Below, piece after piece: positions 39,565 to 52,127 of a stretch of DNA of 64,000 nucleotides. The position numbers and the translations under genes are program-made. The stretch covers positions 62,001 to 126,000 of the forward strand of contig JAOVVO010000170.1 of the NCBI GenBank assembly GCA_028564675.1, written 5' to 3'. The DNA is from Onchocerca lupi (Eukaryota > Nematoda > Chromadorea > Rhabditida > Onchocercidae). Position 1 is the first letter of the stretch. The number at the start of each line of letters is the position of its first letter. The notes below the pieces were generated by a model. The model had not been told where the DNA came from, did not search any database, and was given only the letters and a program-made list of their open reading frames with translations.

Positions 39565-40830
39565 AAGCCAAGCTTTTCCTTGTCAGATATAGTCGATTGA
39601 TAGTTTACTTCAGCTGAAATCGGTGTTCCATTTTTTACAACCATAATCAATATCATCAAATTAATGGAAAATAAGCGCTGAAATACAAACATTGTCAACA
39701 AAGTACGATTTATCATATCTTCCACGATATGAACAGAAATCGAATAGATACGAATGATGAGGAAAGATTTAGCCAAAAAATATTTATATCCGATCTTTTA
39801 TTCCTTATGTATTCATAATTGATTGTTTTTTTTTTTTTTTTTTGCTAAAAATTTTTATTTCATAACAAAATAATACTTCAAATGATAATTCTATTTGGAG
39901 AATAAAAAAGGAGCATTATTCCAAATTTATCAACGATAATCTATTAAAATATACACGATAAGCATAGTTTGGTACTAGCTGAGATTTCGTTACGTTTTTA
40001 AAGTATTTCCTACTCTACATAATACTTTGTCTAGAAATTTATTATATAATTTACAGGGATATTCTGCTTATTATCTTCAAAGAATCAATTTACAGTTTAC
40101 AAAACTATAAAAGGAAGTAACTTATTCATATAAAACCTCATTATTTACATAATTTTTATGTTCATAATTCACATGCTTATCTTGCACTATTTTAAACAAT
40201 CAATTTATTGAACGAATGAAACAAATGACAGATATTATTGAATAATACTATTCTTGCATAAATATTTCATCTTTTCCAACGTAATATAAAACTTTCTATC
40301 AAACTATCTCACCATTTATTACTATTTCTTACTTGATATTTCATCAATTTCCTCAATCACTATACTTTCTTCAGTCGTAATTCCACACATCCTATTTCTA
40401 AATTATTTCATTAAAAACTATAATATATCAATTCCTCGAATTTTCATACTAAATTTCATTGCTATTATGCAAAATATTATCAATCTCTCATTTCTCTCAT
40501 ATTACCATATTATTATTTTTACTCTCAATCTTTAAATAAAATAATCACGCCATCTCTAAATCCCGACCACCTATATCTCTCTCTTTCGCACACAACCTAC
40601 AACGTGTCTGCCGATCCATTATGTTGTTTGCGGTTGCAAATTCGTTATGGCAAATGAATCCATATCCCAAAATACCGTAATTCAAACTTTCGTTGCAAAA
40701 GTCAATCTGTTGATAAAATTAATTTAAAATAAAAAATTAAAATTTTTTAATTTTTACTTAAATTTATAAATTAATTGAAACTTCAAATAATGCTACATTG
40801 TGTTAAGTAACCAATTTGGTATATGGTTGG
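39565..40830. other. Divergent intergenic region
   Basis: This separates the 500-residue FLYWCH-like gene (-) from the STAR-type gene (+) and should hold both promoters. A less AT-rich, pyrimidine-rich block at about 40555-40700 (ACCTATATCTCTCTCTTTCG and following) is the best candidate for a transcription start region; the call rests on composition only. An open minus-strand frame at 39561-39776 overlaps the FLYWCH-like start but has no splice support. Confidence 0.4.
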
Positions 40831-42946
40831 ATGAAGCCATTCTGGATTGTTGATCTTGAGAAAAATGAGGCAGAAATGGAGGCAATTAACTATTTTATTA
40901 ACAATTGCATTAATCAGTCGTTGAATCATTCGAAATCTTCCGATCATGACAAAGATCTTGCACGGTATACTTTGATTTATCAAAATTCTCTTTTCCTAAG
41001 TCTAAATTATTTTTTAAAATTATCGTTAAACCGGAAGTATCATAAAAGATATCACTGGTGATATCATTATCTCTAGAAAAAATATAAAAATAAACATAAA
41101 AACAAAATTTTGCGAAAAAAAAACATTTTTTCTCAAAATTTTGTTTTTATTTTTATTTTTTATTTTCGAAATAACACTGAAAATATCACTATCTTGTAAA
41201 GTATTATTTTTATTTTTTTTTTTTTGCATTTTTTTTTTTTTTTAATCTTTTCGAAATATCAGTGGAAATATCATTTTTTTGCAAAATTTTCCTTTTAAAT
41301 TCCCAAATCGTTGGGAATGGTCATTTCATTCAAAAAAATAAAAAAAAAAAACGAAAATAAATTAATACTTTTATAATTCAATGTCAGTTTTCGAAATAAT
41401 TTTGACTAAGTCTGGGCAGCCTGGGCAGCAGTATTGATCAAATAGTGGAAATAATTTAAAAACTTCAAATATTCGATTTTTTCAGATATTTAAATGAACT
41501 TTTTGTGGATTTGCAAGAGTTGAATGAAATTGAAGCGGAATATCCAGGATTATTGCTTCATGTGCATACTTTGCTTACTGCTGAAATAAATAGAGTGTGG
41601 AATTTACTTCACGACAAACAATTCGCTAATCAAATGAATTCATTCCAAAATGTTCGTTTTCTTAATATTTCGTTAAATTTAATTAAATTAAATTTAATTA
41701 AATTAAGATATTACTGGGTTGTCAATATTTATCAACTATTACTTTAGATATTTTGAATTATTTATTCCTCGTCCATTTTTTTCCTTCTCATCTCATTAAT
41801 CCATCGTTAATGTTTTATGCATTTTACTTTTTAATTAAATAGTAAATTGTACTAAAAATTAGTAGCAAATTTTAATTAATCCTCGTTTTAATTTTGTGTG
41901 AGGCAATTAAATTAAGTAAAAAACAAAATATCGAAATTTTAATTCTCTGAATGAATAATGCTTCATAAACAAATGTGATGGCTTCTTGATTTTAATTTAA
42001 AAATATGTCTAATTTTACGATTTTAACTTGCTTCTATGAACTGTTATTAAATATAAGGAGAAATTTCATTTCTTTTATTAACATAAATAGATTAAATTTG
42101 AGTAAATTAATAAGAAATTAAAAATTAATTGGAAGCGGAAATTAAATTCGAAAATTTTCAATTTTGTTGTAAATTAATAAATTATTATGAATATATTTGT
42201 AGGAATGGCAATCACAAATACTCGAAGGAACCAGCGTAACATTGCAGGAAAAAATTGCAATATCACGAAAACAAATTGTTGATTACGTACGAAAAGCTAA
42301 CAACTTCTGTTCTGCTCCATTAAAAAGTTTAGAAAAGGAAACAGATTGTCAAATTCTGATACGTGGAAAAGGATCATTATTGGTAAGTAAATGCAAAAAG
42401 TTAATTAATTAATTAATTAATTAATTCTGATCAAAAATTCTTTTTTGTCAGGATGAAGTTAATTAATTCTGACCATATATTCTTTTTTTTTTTTGTCAAA
42501 ATCAGAGTGATAATAGACGAAAAAAAAGATATTCCGCATTATCAGTTTCATTTCTTGATTCAAGATTTTTAATTTGAAGAGTAATTAATTATATGATTGT
42601 TCTTATATTTTTTTGTTTTTTAAGTATTTAAGTACTCAAATCTACCTGTCTCTGTTAGCCTTTTTATCTGAATTATATTCTTACTTAGTTAAGATTACTT
42701 GAATATGATTCGCAAACTTAATAATTTGATTGATATTATTTAATAGTTTAGGATCATCGTCGAGAATCTCGTCTGAAGAATTATGCAGGTTGGGAGCATT
42801 TATCAGAATCGCTTCATTTGCTTGTACGTGCAAACGATGAAACAATTACACGTTGCACGATGAAACTTGCAAATGGCGTACGACGTGTAAAGCAGTATCT
42901 TAAAGAAAAGCAATCTATCAATAATAATCAATTAAAAGAACAATAA
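40831..42946 (+). CDS. STAR/GSG-family KH-domain protein, divergent
   Basis: Four exons join in frame: 40831-40964, 41486-41651, 42203-42382, 42752-42946 (TAA). The product has 224 residues and starts at ATG 40831. Residues 45-85 (YLNELFVDLQELNEIEAEYP and on) match the QUA1 dimerisation region of STAR proteins. The KH/QUA2 region follows: SLEKETDCQILIRGKGSLLD, then GWEHLSESLHLLVRANDE, which is diagnostic for the quaking/GLD-1/HOW family (LE.ETGCKI.VRGKGS..D and NWEHL.E.LHVLI...D). These proteins bind RNA and control splicing, stability or translation. The GPRG loop that normally precedes the LE.ETGCKI helix is not visible; the aligned residues are roughly NFCS. The protein ends soon after the KH region, without the long tails of many STAR proteins. 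Confidence 0.85.
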
Positions 42947-43515
42947 TAATTTCTTTTAATTTTTTGAAAAGCAATGAACATAGCTTTCATTTCTTTATAT
43001 TATCAAGTTTGCCATAATTTGCCGCATAAATTTGCATAAAATTATCAGTATTTTCATTTTTACAAGAATTTCGGTATGTATTCTATGATCATGACATGCA
43101 GCGTATTTCCGCTGCAATCTGACGGAAGTTACGATATGCGAAATTAGTAGAATATTTTTATCCATTTCATACCGTATACATATAATACGAAATAAGAAAA
43201 CAATTTTATAAGAATTAATTAACAATTAAAATTTCAGAAAAAAAAAAAAGAAGAGGAATTATCGATGAGTACTTTTTTTTTTATCATGTCAGTAATTAGT
43301 TCTTTTTATTTAATTTATTAATTGATTAAAAATCTATGATTTGATAAAGATTCTATTGCATATGATGAGATAATAATTGTAAAGTCTTGCTTCTTTAATT
43401 TTTAAAACTGAGTAATAAAATTTTAAAATACACTATTAAGACATTTTAGCTTTGTTTTATGAAAATTACTTGAAAATTGAAATTTTAACTCATACTTAAT
43501 TTAATTCTATCGTTG
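42947..43515. other. Short convergent intergenic region
   Basis: About 570 bp separates the stop codons of the STAR-type gene (+) and the Ig-like gene (-). It should contain both 3' untranslated regions. The minus-strand open frame at 42995-43225 lacks splice support and I leave it out. Confidence 0.45.
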
Positions 43516-44023
43516 TTATTTAGAATTTATTTTATTGTTCGGTTTGTTTATTTCTTTATTAATGTGTTGTTTCATTATAACATCACGTCGATACTTTTCT
43601 GAGTCAACACTTGTATTCAAAATAATTGATAGTACCAGCAATATTATGAGTAAAAATGCACCATATCTGAAAAAATTTGAATAAAACATGAAGAATTCAA
43701 AATCAGCAATGATTTTAAATTTAAGAGAAATAAAATTTATAATAATCTTCAATGAAAGGATAAAATGAAAATAATGTTATTATTTTTAAATAAATTAAAG
43801 TAGTTTTAAATAAAATGTAATTTTACAACTTAATTACGAGATAATTTTCTCTAATTATAAGAAATTTTTTCAATAAATTTGAAATTTGAAAAAAAATATT
43901 AAATTATATACAAACCTGATACCAAAATTAATATATTCAACGATTTCTTGGCGTTGTTTGCCTTTATTTACAATAAAACTAAATGTTCTTAGTACGTCAC
44001 CATCGAATGCTCGGTGACAACTA

Positions 44024-44076
<53 letters not shown>

Positions 44077-47000
44077 AGCAAATATGATGGAAAACTATCG
44101 TGAAGATAGCATAGAGGTTACAAAAGGTTACAAAAGATTACAAAGATTATATTTCAAATATTTCCAACATTCTCCATGAAAATTTAGCAAATTGTAAAAA
44201 TTAGATTCTGTTAGATTATTGCGAAAGTTAAAATCAAAATTAGATTATTACAGAAGAATTACAAGGCTTAAGAGAAGAACGAAAGGCATACTATCGTAAT
44301 TTCTTGAAAAAATATTTTAAAAAAACTTGAAGTTAATTAATAATCGTTAGACTAATACTGATCATATCTTAAGAGGCAATTTACGGATATTTCTGGATAA
44401 TCTAAGCATATGAATTTGACATAACAATCAATTCTAAGACTTTTATTCATCAGTCATTGTTCAACGATTTCTATCAAATTTATTTTTACCTAAAAAAACT
44501 CTCGTCATCTTCCAATTTAAGATAATTAATGATAAGCTCGTTATCACCGCTGATATAAATCCGTTTATCAGGATATTGTGCTAACAATGAAATAGATGAG
44601 ATATAAGTTTCATTTAATGCCCAAAAAATACCAAATTCTTTCTGTGGACAAGATAAAATATAAGGGTCATTTTCAAGAGCCTGAAAAAAATCTTTTTTAA
44701 ACCTGTAGTTCTTTGCAAATTCTTAAATTATCATTAAGATAATTTAAATTGAATTTAATTATAAAAATAGAAAATTGTTCATGAACAAATGAATTTTCTT
44801 GCATCATTGAATTCAATCCATAAAATTGAAAATTAAGTTTAAATTGTTTCAGCAAGTTAATTATTGTTAAAATTTAATTTTAATTTCTATATCAATTTAA
44901 CCACATTACATTTAGATATCTTATTTTAGTCTAAACAAATTAAAAATTTTCAAATCGTTTAAACTAAAATTCGATATAATTAATTCATCAATCAAGACAT
45001 AATTAATTTATTAATTTTTAAGCTATATTAAAAAAAAAAAAACCTGTATAGCTTCTCGTTTTACAGCTTTACGAAGAGGTGGTAATCGTTCATTCATCTG
45101 ATATTCACCAGGTGGAATTTCATCGATAATAACTTCTCGGCCAAATTCATTTTTACTCTTAATTAGGCGTGTTTGCTGTATTTTTGTTCGCGTACATGGT
45201 ACCTGAAATTACTATAGAATATCATACTTCGAAATATAAATAAATGGCTGAAATTTGAAAAAAGTTGAAAAAAAAATGTTTTCTATGGTACTTCTTTACT
45301 GTACAATAAGTCCAATTATGATACAATAAGAATATATGATGGAAATTTATTATTAGATATCATTAGTAATGAAAATCATTATTCTATTTTAATTTATGTG
45401 CTGATTAAAAGTTAATTTTTAATTCATTCAATGATCAAAGATTAATATCAATTAGTTAATTTCTTCTCACATAACAATTTTCAACTTGAACAATATCCTG
45501 AATTGGCCATAAAATATGTCGTATTTGAAATGGTACCAATGAACTGCGACATGGAATATGCGAAAAAAGTTGCATATATGATATGTTCGAATTGGAAATT
45601 GCATCATAAGATATGCCAGAAGCAATCTGAAAACTATTACTAATTTCAGTAGCAGTAGTATCATTTAAGTATCGTTAACATTAGACATAATTGTTTCATT
45701 CTCTAAGGTCAAAGTTTAATAGTTAGCTGATTTTTACAATATATCTGAAGCATATATAATATTGCTAAAATGGTTGCAACCTTCAAATGACAAGCAATTT
45801 TGCGACGCATTTCGCCTTTCCTTGTATCACAAATACTGCATTCACTCCATGGAGTTGCGATTGCACGCGATTGCAATTTCAAATCTGCAAATTCATGACT
45901 CATCGCTTGCTCTTCAATTTTCACTGATTTATTTATTATCTGAAAATAAAATCATATCATAATCAATTGAAGCAGTGAATCATTCAAGTGATAAAACTGC
46001 TTGCTAATGCATGCCGCAAATGAAGTCAGTTAAACTTGAATATAAAGTCAATCAATTTCAATTTAGAAAGTTCAATTCTATTAATTAATTAATTCTAACT
46101 AATATTTTTTCTATTAATAAGTTAATTAGCTCAAGCCAACAATTTTCTATTAATAATTCAATTGGTTCAAACTAACAATTTTAGGAGTTGAATTGGTAAT
46201 CACATCGATATAATACATGTTAGCTATATTCACCGTATTATTTACACGTTTTATGCACCGATACCAACCCATATCTTTTCGGCTTACTTTTGGTAGTATA
46301 AGCTCGAAATGATCGCCAAGTTTTGGTTCATTTGGCTGACGTTTCATAAACCTGAAATTGATTGAAAATTATCAGATCTTATCCATAAAAATCAAATTTT
46401 TAGCACTTTTTTTTCAATTTCAAGCAAAAATCTTGATTTCAATTTGAAATTTTGTTAATTTCAAAAGATTTCCATTGAAAATTTCAAAATTTCTGAAAAA
46501 AATTACAAATTTTAGAGCAGGAAATATTTTCAGCTAGTATTACGTTGCCACACTAGCCTAATATATTACCATCATCAGTGGTAATAACAAGTCATGAAAA
46601 TGTTAAAATATAATTTAACTAATTTTCTATAAAAGTTTACTTTCAAAAATCTAAAATTTTGGTTTGAAATTTTGCGAATTTCAAAAGATTTCTATTAAAA
46701 ATTTCAAATTTTAAAGAGAAAAACTAAAAATTTTAGATCAAGAAAATGAAAATTTTATCCGAAATAGATTATATTAACTAGATTACTACAATAATAATAG
46801 ATAAATGATATTTTTTCAAATCATCTTAGACATATTTTCAACTGGTGTTAAGTTGTCATTATCATGGCATATTATCAGTGACGGTAGCAAGTTATTAATT
46901 ATATCAGCAAGGAATGAAATTACTTTTTGATAAAACTTATAGCTTTTTTAATTCAGTGTTAGTAGTAAGCTATCAATTATATCAGTTAGGAATAACTGAT

Positions 47001-49438
47001 GAAATTACTTTTTGATAAGACTTATAGTTTTTTCGGCTACTGAAAGAGTTGGATCAATGTCAACAACACTTCGCCACCAACCTTTCCAACCTTCATCAAA
47101 ACCAGCTTTTTCCCAATGATAATCCCATTCATTCATTTCCGTTTTTACATGTTTAACTTGTGATAAAATAAACTGCAGAAATTAATGACTGTTATAAAGT
47201 TTGAAATTTCCAAAGTTTCAATTTTGAATTTCGATAAAAGTTTGCGAAAAGATTTTTCATTCTAAAAGAAAAGAGAACTGATTTTTTTTTTGTTGAGAAT
47301 TAAAATTATTTCCTTTGCTATATCACATTTTTACCTCTTTTACTTTATCAATAATTTGACGAATCTTTTTTCCAATGAATGATTCATTTGGCTTCCAAAC
47401 TTCTTCTACTTCAGTTTGCTCTTCCGGACTTAAACTATAATAAAAAAAAAAAAAAGAAAAAAAAGAAAGATAACAAAATGATAGGAATATATGATTACGG
47501 TACATGATAAAATGATAACGATAGCATGATAATAGACATGGTAGCAAAATGATAGTAGTTGTAATCGTCTAGTGGTGCTATATTTTCACACATTCTATCG
47601 ACAAAAAATTACCTGAAATTCCGAAACTTTTTGAAATTTTCTGAAAAGATTTTCTGGTTCCTTATTTCCAATCTTTCTTCATGCTTTATATTTGATTGTT
47701 TTGATTTCGAATAAAATGGAATTGCGACAAATCTTTTAACAAAATTCTCAATTAATTTCATTTAGGATTCGAAGAAGATCATCTGATCTGTTTATAACAA
47801 TTGATCAGCAATTAAAAACAACTGAGCAATTAGTTAATAATTAATTACCATCTGAAACATTGCAATTCTAGTTCAGCATCTCGTAAAGCAACAACAGCTT
47901 GAATTGGTGTTATCCTCTGTTTGACATATTTTTCGCGTCCTTTCATACATCGATAATAACTTTTTAATTTACGATTATAATCGTCTTTCTGCTCGTCACT
48001 TATTCGTGTCATTTTAACTGCGCTGTAAGTAATTCATTAATTTTTCTCTCTAATAAATCCTAACTAACTAAAAGTTAATTTCTAATTTTTCCTAATTTCT
48101 AATTTCTCGATGATCCAAATTAATCTTAATTAATTAAAGTCATTACTCACTTTAGTTTAATTCGGCTTTTAAATAATTTTTCAATGTAAATGAATTAATC
48201 ATAAACATTTACGCTGCTAATACGCAAATGGTTTATTAATTCAATGAATTTATTAATAATTTCATGCAAATGTAATGATAGATGTAATGTATTATAGAAA
48301 AAAACAACTGTCACTGTTATGTTTTTTAGAAAAAAACAATAATTATAAATAAAAATTTAATAATTACTTTTGCATAAAATTTATTTGAAGATTTACATAA
48401 CTTTTTCTTGGAAAGTTAATGATTTACATATAGTATAGTTCATGTATAACTATAACTGAAATTTTCATCATAATTTTTTTAAATGAAATTAAATTTTTTC
48501 AATATCTCAAGAAATTCAAATTTTTAAGATATTTTTGGTCCATTAAATCTTTTCTCATTAACTTGGAACTGGAAACTCTCCATAATTTCCTTCCAATAAT
48601 TTTTATGCAAACATCAACATTGTTTTGCAATAGTATTTAGTATTTATGAAGTCTTTAGAAAATGAAAAAAAAAGCTTATCATATAAGCAAAAAAAAGTTT
48701 GAAAAGTTTTCAATACATGAATGAAAGAATTAATTCCATTTTTGTCCCTTTTCCTGAACTCTAGTCATTCCCACTTCGTAAATTCGAATTTCTCCCATTC
48801 TTTTCCTAAATTCTGTTCACTTCAACTCGTCTTCCTAAGCACTCAAATTACCAATCCATCAATACTCGAATCACCAATCAATCAATTTTAATTTTCAGCA
48901 GTTAAAGGTACGCTTTGTTTTTATTTTTTATTTTCATCAAATTAAATTGCTCATTAATTGTCACATGCAAAATTGTGATGTCTTTGGCATCTTATAATTT
49001 CTAAAAGTCAAAATTATCTAACTTATTATAATAGACCTTTTGATATATATCAATTAAAGTTTTCCTAAATTTTTATGATAACTGTATTAATCAGTTTGAA
49101 TATCTTATCTTATGTTTGAAAAAAATATCTTTTCAAATTATTTAAATTGTACAGAGCATAAAAGAAATTATTCTTACTTCATTTTCATAGATTTCTTCCT
49201 AAATAATTAATATTATATAAACAAATTCTATAACAAAATCATCCTGATTATTTTTTGCGCATTATTCTAATTATATCAAAAGATTAGTTTAACAAATTAT
49301 TCAGAATAAATTTAAGGTGAATATATTAAAATATAAAAATATTTATATTAATCATTACTTAATCTTATTTTATCAATAATTTTACCTCAAAAAGCGCAAG
49401 GAAACTACGAAAACAACCAGACGATAAGCAACTTTCAT
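43516..49438 (-). CDS. Single-pass membrane protein with Ig-like and TSP1-like parts
   Basis: Eleven minus-strand exons join in frame: 49386-49438 (ATG), 47849-48022, 47335-47434, 47009-47172, 46177-46351, 45781-45939, 45471-45626, 45044-45202, 44490-44680, 43916-44020, 43516-43666 (TAA). The product has 528 residues. Exon 1 encodes a signal peptide (MKVAYRLVVFVVSLRFL). The first Ig-like part ends with KDMGWYRCIKRVNN (about 205-218). A thrombospondin type-1-like motif follows (ATPWSECSICDTRKGEMRRK, about 250-270). The second Ig-like part has ILSC, FGIFW and EDDESFFSC (about 388-446). A membrane segment (AFLLIILLVLSIIL, about 481-494) and a basic cytosolic tail close the protein. This layout indicates a type I cell-surface protein, possibly in adhesion or signalling. 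I do not know a named orthologue. Confidence 0.78.
44024..44074. repeat. Poly-A run of about 51 at a 3' splice site
   Basis: An uninterrupted A run on the + strand is a poly-T tract on the coding strand. It ends only a few bases from the acceptor (TTTGTAG) of exon 43916-44020 of the Ig-like gene. It acts in effect as an extreme polypyrimidine tract. Length may vary or be misassembled. Confidence 0.88.
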
Positions 49439-49571
49439 TTCGAAATGAAAATATTTTTTTTTTAATTTTGCATAATAATTATTGTAAGTAGATACATATT
49501 ACTACAATAAACCGAAAAAATATTCGCCGTCATAATATATAAAAAATTTAAACAAATTTGCGAACATAACT

Positions 49572-49787
49572 AACATTTACACTTTTATTTATGTAGATCA
49601 TTTGTCGATTATTACTAATCAGAGCATTTTGGCGGGAAACACGTTTAATCTTCTGGATAGGTTATAAAAAGTAGGTATATCTCTACAGAAACACGCGCCT
49701 ATTCGAATGTGACGTTGTGTCAAAATTTCAGAGCAATCAGGAAGAACTTGAAAAGTTGTGTTCATTTTTATTTATATAGATAAAATA
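49572..49787 (-). mobile_element. Short Helitron-related fragment, two end motifs
   Basis: The family end segment occurs twice in the same orientation: ACATTTACACTTTTATTTAT near 49573 and TTCATTTTTATTTATATAGA near 49762-49783. Between them lie a GGCGGGAAACACG stretch and a CGCCTATTCGAATGTGACGT segment shared with 34600-34640 and 62505-62530. It is a fragment or a tandem pair of ends without coding capacity. It lies only about 130 bp upstream of the start codon of the Ig-like gene. Confidence 0.6.
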
Positions 49788-49789
49788 AA

Positions 49790-52127
49790 TGTCATAATAA
49801 AGATGATACAAATTGTTCTCGTGAGTACTATTACGATGCCTTTGATTCTTCTCAACTTTTGACTTTCCATTTAAATTTGTTGCAGTTGTAGCATTGCTTT
49901 CATCAGAATAAAACTTCTCCAATTGAAATTTCATCACGTAGTATCTTATGGTTATAGTTTTCGAGTTTCACAGTTTCGCTATTTTCCAGTGAATCTTCGA
50001 GGTGTTTTTTTTCCTTTTTTTTTTTTTTTTTTGATCGATGCAGAAAATTTCACTACAGAATTAAATTCAGTCGAATAAGTGCAGTTGCATCGGTTTTCCG
50101 ATATACAACGTAATACTAAAATATCAACAATTATTAGCAATGTTGCTTTGAAATTTCAGGTATGAGAAACAATAGCAACAATGTGATTAGATGTGATAAA
50201 ATCTGCTTCCAACTGACTAATATATCAGCCAAATTACTAGTTTTGAAGTTACTGGTTTTAAGTTAGCCGATGTAAGATTCTACAGAACTGGCGAAATTCT
50301 ATAAAATTTTCCGCCGTTTAGAACATTATTATGGTCGATACTTCATCTAAACTCGACCATCATATAGTGTCGCTTGTGATTGAATTTTTCAATCTCGCAA
50401 TTTCTCAATGCGTCGTTGTAGTACGGAGCTTAATTAATATTATTCAAATTTTGGAATTAACTGACATATGCCCAAACATCGCCCGAGTTTAGATGTTACA
50501 TTGGCTTATGATCTATATTATATCAACATCTGAAGTACACAACAGAAAACTGCTATCTCCATCATTTTCAATAAATGAGAAAAGCTTGAAAAAAAAAAAA
50601 AAAATTGGAAAAACCGAAATATTTTCATTATAATATGAATATGACAGAATAGTCAAAGATCTTTATATTATCTTGGTATAACCAATCTTGTGACTACGCT
50701 GATAGTTAATATGCTGTAAATTGTGTTGTTCTATGGTGACATGGAGCAAAATTACAAAATGTGTCTCAACAATACTTCTATATTCATCAATTTCAGTAAT
50801 ATTACTTCCAACAATTTTATGATTAGAATTTTAATTATTTCGGGTATCTCTCAATGAGGATGAACGAACTGGTGGTATCGATATTGATAAAGTTTGAAAA
50901 TGTGGTACATGGAAAGATCGATCAATTGATAAATGCAGTCATTCTCGATCGCTATCTTTGGTCATTTCAGTAATTTCATCCAAATTTACAATTTATCATG
51001 TTCTACCTGATTTTCCTAATCATATCCTTTATTTTTTCTGGGATATTTTATGGCAAGGAACAAAATTTTATTTTGATCCTTCCATCTCAGTTTCTTTCAT
51101 CAGAAAAATTGAAGCATAAAATTAGTCTGCTACTATTCATAAACAACAAATTTTGCTCAGTATTTGAAAAATCTGAATAATTTGAATGAAAATTTTAGTG
51201 TTTGTATGTAACATCACTTAATCACAAGAACAGAGTTCTATTCATCGTTTTTAAATAACTGAAACAATTTCTCAATGATGTTTTAATTTTTCATTCATGA
51301 CGAATTTTTGAAGTGATAAATTGCTGCTCTCAGTTTGTCTGTTCGGAAAGTTAAAAATGAAAGAGTTTTTTTTTGTCTATGAAAAAGACTTAGGTTAGAA
51401 AAGTACAAAATATAATTTAAGAAAGGAGAATTTTCCACATAGAAAATTTGAAAAATGTATTTACATAATCTCCTAAGAAATTTTAGGTAAGCACAAACAT
51501 TTGGTTGAGCAATGTGCTAAAAGCCAAGAAAATAATGACAGCTTATTGGCCAGACGAAGTTACGAGCCTATTATTTTATTTGCAATTTGAAATAAACAAA
51601 ATTGTTTTATAGCTAACACTGCAAATCTTTCAAAAATTAAGCATGCATTTATGCAAAAGCATGTTTTCATAGTATCAATGAATAGAATTTAACCGGAAAT
51701 ACCTTGACCGGAAAACTGTGTCTGTTTCCGGTAACATAACACTTTAGAATCCTGACAATTGCGAAACATATTTATCTTCTTTTTGCCCTTCGTTACTGGA
51801 AAAACAAAGATGCAGTTTTTTGATACTTTGGTTTTATCAGTTATCAGAGATTTTGAATTGTACACAATTTCTCATGTTATTTGATTTTCTTAGTTACATA
51901 TTTTCAAATAAGGAACGAAATTATCAATGAGTAGTAGCAAATCCAATTCTTGAAATCAGTATTATCAATGGTAAAAATCACTATCGACATTATCAATAAA
52001 AATAATTCTAAAAAGTCAGAAATATTGTAAACATTAAGAACCATTTATCAACTTGATAAATTCATATATGATACATCTGCACACTTTCATGAGTAAGCAA
52101 TGAAAAATGAGTAATCCATATCTTCTA
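49790..52127. other. Region with fragmentary open frames, unresolved
   Basis: This interval is less AT-rich than most intergenic DNA here. It contains protein-like reading on the minus strand at 49800-50150 (for example FYSDESNATTATNLNGKSK and RCISENRCNCTYSTEF in different frames). A minus-strand frame around 50680-50970 is interrupted by a TGA and a TAA but otherwise long (HVPHFQTLSISIPPVRSSSL; VILLHVTIEQHNLQHINYQ). A plus-strand frame at 51486-51612 (KKIMTAYWPDEVTSLLFYLQ) is also open. No consistent intron chain links them. It may be a decayed gene or an old mobile element interior, or partly chance; I assign no function. Confidence 0.35.

Noticed and set aside
50998..51180. 60-codon plus-strand hydrophobic frame
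   Set aside because: No acceptor or donor and no neighbouring exon in phase; hydrophobicity is expected from T-rich DNA.
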